Source of the DNA: a virus | Virus record (IMG/VR): IMGVR_UViG_3300023116_000035 | Coordinates: 1-64,000 of that record | Strand: one strand, 5' to 3' | DNA: 64,000 nucleotides | Part shown: piece after piece, positions 27,141 to 35,890 of the stretch | How positions within the stretch are numbered: position 1 is the stretch's first letter | How the letters are laid out: every line of letters begins with the position of its first letter | Made by a program: the position numbers and the translations under genes | Notes under the pieces: model-generated | The model's input: only the letters and a program-made list of their open reading frames with translations | What the model was told of the DNA's origin: nothing | The model's database searches: none

Positions 27141-27179
27141 GTTGGGCTACGTGGGGGGAGCAATCCCCCCACACCCAAC
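27141..27179 (+). terminator. Very stable hairpin after the ssDNA-binding protein gene
   Basis: Inner stem GTGGGGGGA (27151-27159) with TCCCCCCAC (27164-27172), tetraloop GCAA, and an outer stem GTTGGG (27141-27146) with CCCAAC (27174-27179). No U-tract follows, so it may protect the upstream mRNA end or slow polymerase rather than terminate fully. It marks the boundary to a block with different codon use. Confidence 0.6.
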
Positions 27180-27193
27180 GGAAAGGTTGTCTT

Positions 27194-27715
27194 GTGGGTA
27201 AGACTATTTGTTTGGATCTTGATGGGGTCGTTGCAGATCTCGTTGGCTCGATCAATAAAGAACTAGATGTTCGTGGGATGTCTGGGTTTGATTATTCTGA
27301 TTGGGTTATTTCTCCGTATGAGGATGATTTGACTCGGGAGATTTTTGGTTCTCGGGTGTTTTGGAGAAATTTGAAGCCTTTTGTTGATTCGTGGTATGCG
27401 GTTAATGATTGGTGGGCGTTGGGTCATGATGTATTTTTTGTGACTGCTAGGTATTCTGATGCGGCTATTCGTTGGGCGAGGCCGTGGTTGGATATGTGGA
27501 ATTTTCAGTATTCTGATTTGTTTTTTGCTGAGATGGGCGATAAGTCTGGCTTGGTGCAGATGTTGAAGGCTGATGTGATGGTTGAGGATAATCCTCATGA
27601 GGTTGGGTTGTTGAGGGAGGCTGGTGTTGATGCGTATTTGATGCGGGCTTGGTATAATTCGGAGTTTTGGGAGGAGTTCCCTTCTGTGGGTTCTTTGTTG
27701 GAGGTGTTAGTGTGA
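27194..27715 (+). CDS. 5'-deoxyribonucleotidase (HAD family)
   Basis: 173 residues, GTG start. Begins with the HAD nucleophile motif D-L-D-G-V-V-A-D (about 8-15), then F-V-T-A-R (motif II region) and a V-E-D-N-P acidic motif near 134, as in NT5C-type 5'(3')-deoxyribonucleotidases. Such enzymes dephosphorylate dNMPs and can adjust the nucleotide pool. Overlaps the methyltransferase start by 4 bases. Confidence 0.8.
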   Translation: MGKTICLDLDGVVADLVGSINKELDVRGMSGFDYSDWVISPYEDDLTREIFGSRVFWRNLKPFVDSWYAVNDWWALGHDVFFVTARYSDAAIRWARPWLDMWNFQYSDLFFAEMGDKSGLVQMLKADVMVEDNPHEVGLLREAGVDAYLMRAWYNSEFWEEFPSVGSLLEVLV

Positions 27716-28902
27716 AGTTTGGTTCTTTGTTTGCTGGGGTCGGTGGTTTTGATCTTGGTTTTGAGGCTGCTGGTGGTGTGTGTTGCTGGCAGGTTGAGTG
27801 GGATAAGCATTGTCAGCAGGTGTTGGGTTTTCGCTGGCCGACTGTGCCAAAGTTTGAGGATGTGCGTGATGTGTCTGGCTATGATTTGGAGCCGGTTGAT
27901 GTTATTACGTATGGGTTTCCTTGTCAGGATCTGAGTGTTGCTGGCAAGCAGGCTGGTTTAGATGGCGACCGGTCTGGTTTGTTTTTTGAAGCCATTCGTA
28001 TTATTAAGGAGATGAGAGATGCAACAGATGGACAATTTCCAAGAGTCGTTGTGGCCGAAAACGTCGCCGGACTGCTCAGTGCCGACGGAGGCGATGCAAT
28101 GGGGAGATGCCTTGACACGCTGGCCGAAGCAGGGGCGTTGGTCAGCGAGTGGTGTATGTTGGACTCACAGTGGTTCGGAGTTCCCCAGAGAAGAAGGCGC
28201 GTGTTCCTTGCCTCTGTCTTCGATTCTTCAGTTGCCGGAAGATGTCCCGACGAAATTTTCCCTCTCTGCGAAGGCGGCTCAGGGGATTTTGAACAGAGCG
28301 TCAAGGAGGGGCAAAGAGTTGCCGGTGGAGTTGAGGATGGCGTTGGAGTCGGTCGTTCGTTCAGAATGCTAGGTTTTGGTCATTATGCTGATGATGATTC
28401 TGCGTCTACGTTGAAGGCTAGGGATTATAAGGATGCTACTGATCTTGTTGTGATGCCTATTTCTGGTAAGGTGATTGGTCGTAAGGATTCTAATACGGGT
28501 AATGGTCGGGGTTATGGTTTTGATGGTGATCCGATGTTTACTTTGACTACGGTTGATCATCATGCTGTTGCTGTTGTTCCTTTTGTGAAGTCTAGGAGGG
28601 CACAGAATAAGGATGATTTTGAGACTTGGGTTGAGGGTGGTCCTGCGCCTACGTTGAATCAGTTTGATATGGGTGATATTCGTTCTACTGTGACGGTGTT
28701 GTCTGGTGATGCTGGTTCGTTGGGTGTGAGGAGGCTTACTCCGTTGGAGTGTGAGCGTTTGATGGGGTGGCCTGATGAACATACGTTGTATCGTTCTGAT
28801 GGTAAGGTGACTTCTGATTCTCAGCGTTTTAAGATGTGTGGTAATGGTGTTGTGGCTCCTGTTGCTCAGTGGGTTGCTAAACAGATTGGGGCGTTGTTGT
28901 GA
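27712..28902 (+). CDS. C5-cytosine DNA methyltransferase
   Basis: 396 residues from a GTG overlapping the previous stop. Motif I F-A-G-V-G-G-F-D-L-G (about 6-15), catalytic loop G-F-P-C-Q-D-L-S (about 67-74), E-N-V (about 116), Q-R-R-R-R-V-F (about 159) and the C-terminal motif near 375 are all present, so it should be active. Its middle third (28019-28372) is also read in another frame, and there G+C and codon choice differ sharply from both flanks. It would methylate phage DNA, perhaps against host restriction. Confidence 0.9.
   Translation: MKFGSLFAGVGGFDLGFEAAGGVCCWQVEWDKHCQQVLGFRWPTVPKFEDVRDVSGYDLEPVDVITYGFPCQDLSVAGKQAGLDGDRSGLFFEAIRIIKEMRDATDGQFPRVVVAENVAGLLSADGGDAMGRCLDTLAEAGALVSEWCMLDSQWFGVPQRRRRVFLASVFDSSVAGRCPDEIFPLCEGGSGDFEQSVKEGQRVAGGVEDGVGVGRSFRMLGFGHYADDDSASTLKARDYKDATDLVVMPISGKVIGRKDSNTGNGRGYGFDGDPMFTLTTVDHHAVAVVPFVKSRRAQNKDDFETWVEGGPAPTLNQFDMGDIRSTVTVLSGDAGSLGVRRLTPLECERLMGWPDEHTLYRSDGKVTSDSQRFKMCGNGVVAPVAQWVAKQIGALL
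28006..28021 (+). promoter_or_regulatory. Ribosome-binding site of the nested gene
   Basis: AAGGAG (28006-28011) stands 7 bases before the ATG at 28019, inside the coding sequence of the methyltransferase. In that gene these bases encode Lys-Glu, so the match is not forced by the protein sequence. Confidence 0.6.
28019..28372 (+). CDS. Nested gene in the +1 frame inside the cytosine methyltransferase
   Basis: 117 residues in the frame +1 to the methyltransferase. An AAGGAG ribosome site lies 7 bases upstream. The sequence looks like a real protein: a W-P-K-x-G-x-W motif, then L-S-S-I-L-Q, and a basic helix L-S-A-K-A-A-Q-G-I-L-N-R-A-S-R-R-G-K followed by E-L-P and A-L-E-S-V. I recall similar L-S-x-x-A-x-x-G-I-L-x-R-A-x-R-R-G-K helices in small phage proteins encoded with DNA methyltransferases; this is memory, not a search. 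Base composition shifts at both ends of this ORF. A target-recognition, specificity or regulatory partner is possible; function unknown. Confidence 0.6.
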   Translation: MQQMDNFQESLWPKTSPDCSVPTEAMQWGDALTRWPKQGRWSASGVCWTHSGSEFPREEGACSLPLSSILQLPEDVPTKFSLSAKAAQGILNRASRRGKELPVELRMALESVVRSEC

Positions 28903-31900
28903 CGGATTTTGTGCATTTGCATTGTCATAGTGAGTATTCACTTCTTGATGGGATGTCTCGTCCTGAGGATATTGCTCGTATTGCGTCGTCTAATGGTCAG
29001 TTTGCGGCTGCTATTACTGATCATGGGACGATGGGTGGTGTGTTGAAGTTTCAGGATGCTTGCGATAAGTCTGGTGTTCGACCTTTGTTCGGTATTGAGG
29101 CTTATTTTGTTCCTTCTGTTGAGTCTGATTCTGATTCAAAGCATGAGCGTTTTCATTTGATTCTTTTAGCGAAGAATAATGAGGGTTTGCAAAAGCTTTT
29201 TGAGGCTAATCGTGTTGGTTGGAAGGACAATTTTTATTATAAGCCTCGTATGGATTTTGATCTTCTCGAGGATCTTGTTGATGATGATGTGATTGCTTTG
29301 TCTGGTTGTATGGGTGGGGCGATTTCTAAGGCTTTGGAGCGTGGTGATCAGGCTGAAGCTGAGATGTTGTCGGAGAGGTTTGTCAAGATTTTTGGTGATG
29401 ATTTCTATTATGAGGTGCAGGCTTGGAATCCTCAGTCGTTGAATGATGGGTTGATTGATTTAGCGTCGTCGTTTAATAAGAAGGTTGTTGCTACTGCTGA
29501 TTGCCACTTTCCTTCTGCTCATGATGCTCATGATGAAGAGGTTCTTCTTATGGTGTCGCAGTATCCGTCGTTGAATGCTGGTCAGGTTCGTCATGCTAAG
29601 GAGAATCTTGCTGGTGGGGGTAATGTGACGGATAAGATGAATCGTATGTATCCTGATCGTTTTCTCAGGTTTGATCATATTAATCCTTATGTTGCTCCTG
29701 CTGAAGAAGTGTTGTCTTGGTTCGCAGATAAAGGTTATGATGAGCCGTTGTATCTTGAAAACACGGTTGAGGTTGCTGAGAAGTGTTCTGCTCGTATTGA
29801 GAAACGTAAGAATCTTTTGCCGAAGTATATGAAGGCTTTGGATTCAGATGATTATTTGCGTGAGTTGTGTTTGACTGCTTTGTCTGACAAATCGATTGAT
29901 ACTGATGTGTATCGCAATCGTCTTGATGAGGAACTTGCTGTCATTTCTAAACTTGGTTTCTCAGACTATTTTTTGATGACTTGGGACTTGGTGAAGTGGT
30001 GTGATCGTAATGATGTTGGTCGTGGAACTGGTCGTGGTTCTGTCGGTGGGTCTTTGATTGCGTATTTGCTTGATATTTCTAAGGTTGATCCTATTGAGTA
30101 TGGTTTGTTGTTTGCTCGTTTCTTGAATCCTGATCGTAATGATTATCCTGATATTGATTTGGACTTTGAGGATAAGAAGCGTGAAGAGGTTAAGCAGTAT
30201 CTTGCTGAGCGTTGGGGTTCTGAGAATGTTGCGGCTATTGCGACGTATGGTGTGTTTAAACCTAAGTCTGTGATTAAAGATGTCGCTAGGGTTTTTCAGG
30301 TTCCGTTTGATGAGACCAATAGTGTGACTCCGTTCTTTGAGACTTTGGAAGAGTTGCAGGCGACGGACAAGGGCAAGACGTTTATTAAGAAGTATCCTGA
30401 TGTGTTGCCAGTTGCGAAGAAGTTGGAAGGCAGGATTCGTAATACTGGTATTCATGCGGCTGGTATGGTTGTTTCTTCTGTCCCATTGACCGATATTTGC
30501 CCCGTAGAGACTCGTAAAGGCACTTCTGGCGAGGGCAGAGCGGCTGTCACTTCTTTTGATATGGAGGACGCTGAGGCGGTCGGTTTGATCAAGGTTGATA
30601 TTCTTGGTTTGAAGACTGTTTCTGTTATTAAGGATTGTATTTCTAAGATTAAGGAGATTCATGGTGTTGACGTTACTGATACGTCGCTTACTTTGGATGA
30701 TCCTGCTGTGTTCCAAAACTTTAATGAGGGTAATACTGTGGGTGTGTTTCAGGCTGATGCAGCTGCTTACAGAAACCTTATTGATCGCATGGGTATTGAT
30801 GATTTTAATGATCTGGTTGTTTCTAATGCGCTAGTTCGTCCAGGTGCGTTGCTTTCTCAGGGTCAGGCTTATATTGACTGCAAGAAGGGTGAGGCTCAAC
30901 CTAAGTATCCTCATGAGGTTGTGAAACCTATTTTGGAAGAGACTTACGGTACTGTCATCTTTCAGGAGCAGTTGATGCAGATGGCTGTGTTGCTTGCTGG
31001 TTTTACTTGGTCTGAGGCTGACAAGCTTCGTAAGATTATTGGTAAGAAGCGTGATGCGGCTGGTTTTGATGAGTATAAGGAGAAGTTCTGTAGTAACGAG
31101 TATTTGACTCGTAAGCAGTCTGAGAAGATTTGGGCTGACTTTGAACTTGCGGCTTTGTACATGTTTAATAAGTCGCACGCTGTTGCTTATTCTATGTTGT
31201 CGTATCAGACGATGTGGTTGAAGATTAATTACCCTAAAGAGTTTGTGTGGTCAATGCTGTACAACGAGTCTGAAAAGGGTAAGATCACCGCTTATCTGAT
31301 GGAGGCTACTCGACTTGGTATTAAGACTCTTCCTCCTGATGTAAATACGTCAGATGAGTATTTCACTATTGACTCTGAGGGTATTCGTTTTGGTTTGAGG
31401 AACGTTGCTGGCTGTGGTAATAGTGCGATTGATGAGATTACTAAGCATCGTCCTTACAATTCATACGACGAGTTTATGAACAAGTGTTCTAAGCGTCATG
31501 TGAAGGCTCCGCTTAGGGAAAGTTTGGAGAAGGTTGGTGCGTTCGTTTCTTTAGGTCATAATTCTGGCTATGATCACGAACGCTACTATCTTCCGATTCT
31601 AGGCTTTGCGGCTGGTCTTGCTGATAGCGATAACGAGATGGATGAACTTGTGGAGCCGATTGATGGCTTCCATGAGATTTACTCAGAGTTGCGGATGATT
31701 AAGGGTGTGGTTCGTTCTACTAAGAAGACACCGAAGTATCTGCGTGTTGAGATTGAGGATCAAACATCGTCTGTCAGCGTGTTCTGTGATCGCAATGCTG
31801 AGATTGCTAATCGTGATTTTATGTATTTCTTGATTGGTGACCGCACATTACATATGTTCTGTGACGCTTATGAGTACGCAGGTACTGACCTTTATGATCT

Positions 31901-32270
31901 GACTACGATCAGGAAGAAGGGTAAGGAACACGAATATAATTGGTTGTATGACACCGGCTTGGGTGACGCTTCGGATGAAAGAAGTTTGCTGTACATTTTT
32001 AGCACTAGGACATTTACTACTGCTAAGGGTAAGGATATGTGCAACTTTTATGCGTGGGATGGTCAGAAGATTATCAAGGTTGTTGTTTTCCCATTCTTGT
32101 ACGCAAAAATGCGTCATATGTTGGGCAAGACAGGATGGCACGCTGCTAAACTTAAAGATGTAAAAGACTTAGAGGCAGCTGCTCGTCTGGACTCTTACAC
32201 TCTGGACAACGAGAACTCCCTAATTACAATAGAAAACTATATTGAAAGAAAGAGGTTGGTCAAACCGTGA
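28899..32270 (+). CDS. dnaE: DNA polymerase III alpha subunit (DnaE type)
   Basis: 1123 residues, full length for the family. PHP domain at the start (H-L-H-C-H-S-E-Y-S-L-L-D-G), polymerase palm with G-R-G-S-V-G-G-S (about 375), the catalytic P-D-I-D-L-D-F (about 416) and the third Asp in I-K-V-D-I-L-G-L (about 566), then finger and C-terminal domains. GTG overlaps the methyltransferase stop. With helicase, primase and SSB it gives the phage its own replisome core; no PolA-type gene is seen. The last third switches back to more balanced codon use. Confidence 0.95.
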   Translation: MTDFVHLHCHSEYSLLDGMSRPEDIARIASSNGQFAAAITDHGTMGGVLKFQDACDKSGVRPLFGIEAYFVPSVESDSDSKHERFHLILLAKNNEGLQKLFEANRVGWKDNFYYKPRMDFDLLEDLVDDDVIALSGCMGGAISKALERGDQAEAEMLSERFVKIFGDDFYYEVQAWNPQSLNDGLIDLASSFNKKVVATADCHFPSAHDAHDEEVLLMVSQYPSLNAGQVRHAKENLAGGGNVTDKMNRMYPDRFLRFDHINPYVAPAEEVLSWFADKGYDEPLYLENTVEVAEKCSARIEKRKNLLPKYMKALDSDDYLRELCLTALSDKSIDTDVYRNRLDEELAVISKLGFSDYFLMTWDLVKWCDRNDVGRGTGRGSVGGSLIAYLLDISKVDPIEYGLLFARFLNPDRNDYPDIDLDFEDKKREEVKQYLAERWGSENVAAIATYGVFKPKSVIKDVARVFQVPFDETNSVTPFFETLEELQATDKGKTFIKKYPDVLPVAKKLEGRIRNTGIHAAGMVVSSVPLTDICPVETRKGTSGEGRAAVTSFDMEDAEAVGLIKVDILGLKTVSVIKDCISKIKEIHGVDVTDTSLTLDDPAVFQNFNEGNTVGVFQADAAAYRNLIDRMGIDDFNDLVVSNALVRPGALLSQGQAYIDCKKGEAQPKYPHEVVKPILEETYGTVIFQEQLMQMAVLLAGFTWSEADKLRKIIGKKRDAAGFDEYKEKFCSNEYLTRKQSEKIWADFELAALYMFNKSHAVAYSMLSYQTMWLKINYPKEFVWSMLYNESEKGKITAYLMEATRLGIKTLPPDVNTSDEYFTIDSEGIRFGLRNVAGCGNSAIDEITKHRPYNSYDEFMNKCSKRHVKAPLRESLEKVGAFVSLGHNSGYDHERYYLPILGFAAGLADSDNEMDELVEPIDGFHEIYSELRMIKGVVRSTKKTPKYLRVEIEDQTSSVSVFCDRNAEIANRDFMYFLIGDRTLHMFCDAYEYAGTDLYDLTTIRKKGKEHEYNWLYDTGLGDASDERSLLYIFSTRTFTTAKGKDMCNFYAWDGQKIIKVVVFPFLYAKMRHMLGKTGWHAAKLKDVKDLEAAARLDSYTLDNENSLITIENYIERKRLVKP

Positions 32271-33205
32271 CATTGGAACAGTATCAAGATATTTGGGTGA
32301 ATGGTCAAGTCAAACAGCCTGGTATCCGTGATTGTGGATTGAGGTGGGAAATGATGAAACCTCAACTGGATAGATGGAAACGTCCGTTTACTGTTTTAGA
32401 CTTTGGTGCAAATCTTGGTTATTATTCTTTGCGTCTTGTTGAGGAATACGATTGCACTGTGGTTGCTGTCGAAAGCATTTATACGGAATGGTTGAAGCAG
32501 GTTCTGGATGAGAACAAGCAGGACAGGATTATCTTGCTAGATAAGAAGTTTACTCTTCAGGATATTCAAGAGTTGTCTGAGGTTGAGCATTTTGACTTGG
32601 TGCTTGCTCTGTCAGTGATGCATCATGTTGAGGGTGGCTCATATGAAGAGATTTTGGAGGCTTTTAAATCTTTAGGTGATGTGATGATCTCTGAAATTGC
32701 TTTAGAAGGTCCAGCCTGTGGTCAAAATATTGTTAAGGATACTTATGTCCCGAAGAATGCAAAGGTGCTCGGCAAACCTAAATCTCATTTAGATGGCTCT
32801 GAGCGCATCTTGTTTGTCTCGGAGCATAGCAAGAGAAAAATTGCTAAGTCTTATATTGGTACACCTTTGCGTGACACTGCTTTGAATATTCATTCAGATT
32901 ATTATCATAAAGAGTATGTGAAGTCCGGTAGTGTTAGGCAATGGTATCGTGGTATCAATCTGAAGACATGGATGGAGATGGGTGGGGTTCTTCCTTCTCC
33001 TGAGAAAATTGTTGAAATGTGTGAGAAGCAGAAACCTGACTTCATGAAAGGTGATATGATTCATGGAGACCTCGCCGTACACAATGTAATTTTGCAGGGT
33101 GATCAGGTTAAGTTTATTGACAGTCTTGATGTGAGAAGGCATGTTGAGATTGACGATGACTGGTTCGAAAAAATGGTTAACGAAATTCTAGATTCTAGGA
33201 GGTAA
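32267..33205 (+). CDS. SAM methyltransferase fused to a kinase-like catalytic loop
   Basis: 312 residues. The N-terminal half has a class I methyltransferase glycine loop V-L-D-F-G-A-N-L-G-Y-Y-S (about 43-54) and L-A-L-S-V-M-H-H-V (about 109). The C-terminal end has the Brenner-type motif H-G-D-L-A-V-H-N-V-I-L (about 266) and I-D-S-L-D (about 285) of aminoglycoside-phosphotransferase-like kinases. A full N-lobe is not apparent. Substrate unknown; it could modify nucleic acid, nucleotides or glycans. Confidence 0.7.
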   Translation: MTLEQYQDIWVNGQVKQPGIRDCGLRWEMMKPQLDRWKRPFTVLDFGANLGYYSLRLVEEYDCTVVAVESIYTEWLKQVLDENKQDRIILLDKKFTLQDIQELSEVEHFDLVLALSVMHHVEGGSYEEILEAFKSLGDVMISEIALEGPACGQNIVKDTYVPKNAKVLGKPKSHLDGSERILFVSEHSKRKIAKSYIGTPLRDTALNIHSDYYHKEYVKSGSVRQWYRGINLKTWMEMGGVLPSPEKIVEMCEKQKPDFMKGDMIHGDLAVHNVILQGDQVKFIDSLDVRRHVEIDDDWFEKMVNEILDSRR

Positions 33206-33206
33206 T

Positions 33207-34124
33207 ATGTTATTTATTGATAAGAGGAAGGGCGATCTTGTCCCTACTCATGAGATTATTCCTACACCCAGCATCGGTTTGAATCGTGCTTTGGGTGGAG
33301 GCTTGTACACAGGTGCTACACATTTGTTTTGGGGTACACCTTCTGTTGGTAAGACAACCATGTGCTTTAGGATTCTTGCTGAGGCGCAAAAGATGGGTTA
33401 TCGACCAATCATTGTTGACTCCGAGTATTCGTACTCAGAAGAGTATGCGGCTAAGTGCGGTATCAATGTTGATGACGTTGTGCTGATTCAGTCTACTGTT
33501 GTTGAGGATATCCTTAGACACCTGATTGGTTATCTGAATCATCCTGATGAGAAGCACATCTTTTTGTTTGACAGTTTGTCCAATATTGTCAAGGAAGAGT
33601 TTTATGACAAGCCTGATGGCGGTAAGGCTATGGGTTTGCAGGCTCGTTCACAAGGCTACTTCTTGCAGAAGCTTGTCAACCATTTGCATAAGGAGCGGAA
33701 CATCATGCTCTTTGTAGCACATCAAACGGTCGATCTTAGTGGTATGTACGCTGTGATGAAAGCAAAGATGGGTAATACGGTTCATCACAACATGCACAAT
33801 ATTATTAAGTTGTTCTTGTCAATGTCTCAAAAGGAGATGGAGCGTGAGGATCGTACCAATAAGATTATGAGTCAGCGTGCAACGTGGACTATTGAGAAAA
33901 CAAAGCAGTTGCCTACGATTGGTACGCAAGGCTACTACTACGTTCTTCCGCAAGAGGGTCGCATTGATGTCAAGCGTGAGTTGATTGAGATGGCTGTTGA
34001 GAATGACATCATTCAACGTCGTGGTGCTTGGTATTCTTATGGCGATGAGAAGTGGAACGGTACTTCTAATATCGAGTTGACTGAAGATCAGGTCAATGAG
34101 ATTTACAAGGAGTTGGTGAGTTGA
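33207..34124 (+). CDS. recA: RecA/UvsX-like recombinase
   Basis: 305 residues. Walker A G-T-P-S-V-G-K-T-T (about 43-51), Walker B I-F-L-F-D-S (about 113-118) and a K-A-M-G-L-Q-A-R-S loop. AGGAGG lies 4 bases before the ATG. It is shorter than bacterial RecA, resembling phage recombinases. It would pair ssDNA coated by the SSB for recombination-dependent repair or replication. Confidence 0.85.
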   Translation: MLFIDKRKGDLVPTHEIIPTPSIGLNRALGGGLYTGATHLFWGTPSVGKTTMCFRILAEAQKMGYRPIIVDSEYSYSEEYAAKCGINVDDVVLIQSTVVEDILRHLIGYLNHPDEKHIFLFDSLSNIVKEEFYDKPDGGKAMGLQARSQGYFLQKLVNHLHKERNIMLFVAHQTVDLSGMYAVMKAKMGNTVHHNMHNIIKLFLSMSQKEMEREDRTNKIMSQRATWTIEKTKQLPTIGTQGYYYVLPQEGRIDVKRELIEMAVENDIIQRRGAWYSYGDEKWNGTSNIELTEDQVNEIYKELVS

Positions 34125-34420
34125 AAAGAGATGAAGGTCAAGAAGCGAAAAGAGACAAGGCAAAGCCAGTTAAGAACTCTGGTAGAGGTTTTAGAAAAGG
34201 AGATGCTACTTTTCATCGTTTCCTTCTTGACTATAAGCACAATGGTAGTTCTTTCACTCTTAGTCGTTCTGCGTGGATAAAGCATCGCAAAGATGCTTGG
34301 AGAAGTCAATACAGATATCCTTGCATTTCTGTTGTATTAGGCGAAGATTCTGATACTAAAGTTGCTATAATTGATTGGGAAGTATTTAAGGAGTTGATCC
34401 GTGACTCAGATTACGAATGA
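34121..34420 (+). CDS. Hjc-like PD-(D/E)XK nuclease, probable Holliday junction resolvase
   Basis: 99 residues from a TTG overlapping the recA stop. The layout S-G-R-G-F-R-K-G-D ... F-L-L-D-Y-K ... S-F-T-L-S ... W matches small phage resolvases of the PD-(D/E)XK class, with Asp of K-G-D and the D-Y-K motif as metal/catalytic residues. Position after recA supports a recombination role. Confidence 0.7.
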   Translation: MKRDEGQEAKRDKAKPVKNSGRGFRKGDATFHRFLLDYKHNGSSFTLSRSAWIKHRKDAWRSQYRYPCISVVLGEDSDTKVAIIDWEVFKELIRDSDYE

Positions 34421-34574
34421 GGAACTGTATGAAACGGGTTTTTATTATGTTGTTGGTGTGCTCAGTATGATGCCATACTACGAGGACATCCCTGAAGAAG
34501 AACTTGTATACGGTTTCCTTCAACGTGCTGAGGATATCATCCTTGAACGTCGAAGTAATTATGAGGAAGATTGA
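34401..34574 (+). CDS. Small acidic protein
   Basis: 57 residues from a GTG that overlaps the end of the preceding gene. Acidic and helical (N-E-E-L-Y-E-T-G-F-Y-Y, P-E-E-E-L). Unknown family. Kept because the frame fills the gap precisely and overlaps both neighbours in operon style. Confidence 0.6.
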   Translation: MTQITNEELYETGFYYVVGVLSMMPYYEDIPEEELVYGFLQRAEDIILERRSNYEED

Positions 34575-34812
34575 GAAGCACGGTATTTTAGGATGGCTTA
34601 TGACGGCTCTTGTGGTTATTATATATGACTACTGGGCGCTATCTAGCAAGCATCAAACGATGTCTACTGCTTTTAAGAATGGTCTTTTTAGGAAGAGCAC
34701 CTCTTTTCCCACATTCATCGGGTGGGCTGTGCTAACATGGCATTTGTTCCACCCCCCGTCACTACGGAAGACAGATTTGTTTTCTATTATCCTAGACAGG
34801 AAACATAATTGA
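34561..34812 (+). CDS. Small membrane protein
   Basis: 83 residues from the ATG at 34561; an earlier in-frame start at 34504 would lie deep in the previous gene. One clear hydrophobic helix (G-W-L-M-T-A-L-V-V-I-I-Y) and a second weaker one (F-I-G-W-A-V-L-T-W-H-L). Function unknown. Confidence 0.6.
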   Translation: MRKIEKHGILGWLMTALVVIIYDYWALSSKHQTMSTAFKNGLFRKSTSFPTFIGWAVLTWHLFHPPSLRKTDLFSIILDRKHN

Positions 34813-35129
34813 GTAATTTTTATATAGACATAGATACAGTCACCAATATGATGGGTGACCATGCTGAAGAGTTTATTGAATGCATGAAGATTGTCGAAGA
34901 CATTATCCAGAGACCTGATCATTATGTTGGTGGTCAGGCTATCCGATACGCTAATCAACTTGCTGCTTTTAGAACAATGATGATTGTTAAGTCGCAAATG
35001 TTTAAGCGCAAGTCCCAACTTATGGACAATGAAGATAAGTTTGTTAATGATATTTGGAAAACAATGTATGAAGCTTTGGGTGAGAACATCAATGTTCTTA
35101 AACTGTCGGCTAGGAATGGAGCACAATGA
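34809..35129 (+). CDS. Hypothetical helical protein
   Basis: 106 residues, TTG start overlapping the previous stop (TTGA). Helical, Met- and charge-rich. Lies directly before the Cas4/RecB-like nuclease, with which it overlaps by 4 bases; a partner of that enzyme is conceivable. Confidence 0.7.
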   Translation: MSNFYIDIDTVTNMMGDHAEEFIECMKIVEDIIQRPDHYVGGQAIRYANQLAAFRTMMIVKSQMFKRKSQLMDNEDKFVNDIWKTMYEALGENINVLKLSARNGAQ

Positions 35130-35890
35130 AATCGTTAAAGGCATTGAAATCGGAACCTCAGGAGAAAGAGGCTATTGTTGAGAGTGAGCCTTTGACTGGT
35201 TCTCAACTTGAGGATATGTTCTGCGAGGCAGTAGATGTTCATATCGCTAAGCGTAATGAGCCTATCTATAAGAAGGTTGATTACTTTAGACCAAGTTCTA
35301 CGAATCAGTGTGCTAGGTATTGGTATTACATGTTTGAAGGTGTGACGTATACACCTTCTTTCTCACCTCAGACATATCGTATCTTTGATAATGGACATGC
35401 TGTGCATGATAGGTTGTATTCTTATCTGCGCGAGATGGGCATTCTTGTTGCAGAAGAGTTGCCGGTGAGCAACGATGATCCACCTATTCAGGGTACTGCT
35501 GATGGAATTATTGATCTTGATGGTCATAAACTTATTGAACTGAAGTCTATTTCTACGGAGGGGTTTCAGTATAGGCAGTTGTCTCATAAGCCTTCTGATG
35601 ATCATGTTCGTCAGGCTAATTTGTACATGCATTGTTTGAATTTAGATAGCGGTTTTGTTATTTATGAGAATAAAAACAATCAACAAATTTTACCTATCTA
35701 TATCGAGCGTGACGACGTATTTCTTGATAAACTATTTAAGAAGTATCGTAAGATCTATAAGGCTGTTGAAGACAACGAAAAACCAAAGCGGCCATATAAG
35801 CGTACTTCGAAGCACTGTGCTAGATGCGATCTAGCGGAATTGTGCTGGTCGGAGAAAGAAAATATTGAAGAGGAGTACGAGCCGTTTTGA
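35126..35890 (+). CDS. Cas4/RecB-like PD-(D/E)XK exonuclease
   Basis: 254 residues. Nuclease motifs H-D-R-L, G-T-A-D-G-I-I-D and I-E-L-K-S-I (about 130-150) with a later Q-A-N-L-Y-M. One Cys before the core (N-Q-C-A-R) and three at the C-terminus (H-C-A-R-C-D-L-A-E-L-C-W) fit a Cas4/AddB-type iron-sulfur staple. Likely resects DNA ends for the RecA-type recombinase nearby. There is no CRISPR array in the window. Confidence 0.8.
   Translation: MKSLKALKSEPQEKEAIVESEPLTGSQLEDMFCEAVDVHIAKRNEPIYKKVDYFRPSSTNQCARYWYYMFEGVTYTPSFSPQTYRIFDNGHAVHDRLYSYLREMGILVAEELPVSNDDPPIQGTADGIIDLDGHKLIELKSISTEGFQYRQLSHKPSDDHVRQANLYMHCLNLDSGFVIYENKNNQQILPIYIERDDVFLDKLFKKYRKIYKAVEDNEKPKRPYKRTSKHCARCDLAELCWSEKENIEEEYEPF

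Noticed and set aside
27924-28304. Minus-strand ORF across the methyltransferase
   Set aside because: No ribosome site and unlikely protein; the composition shift is better explained by the plus-strand nested gene.
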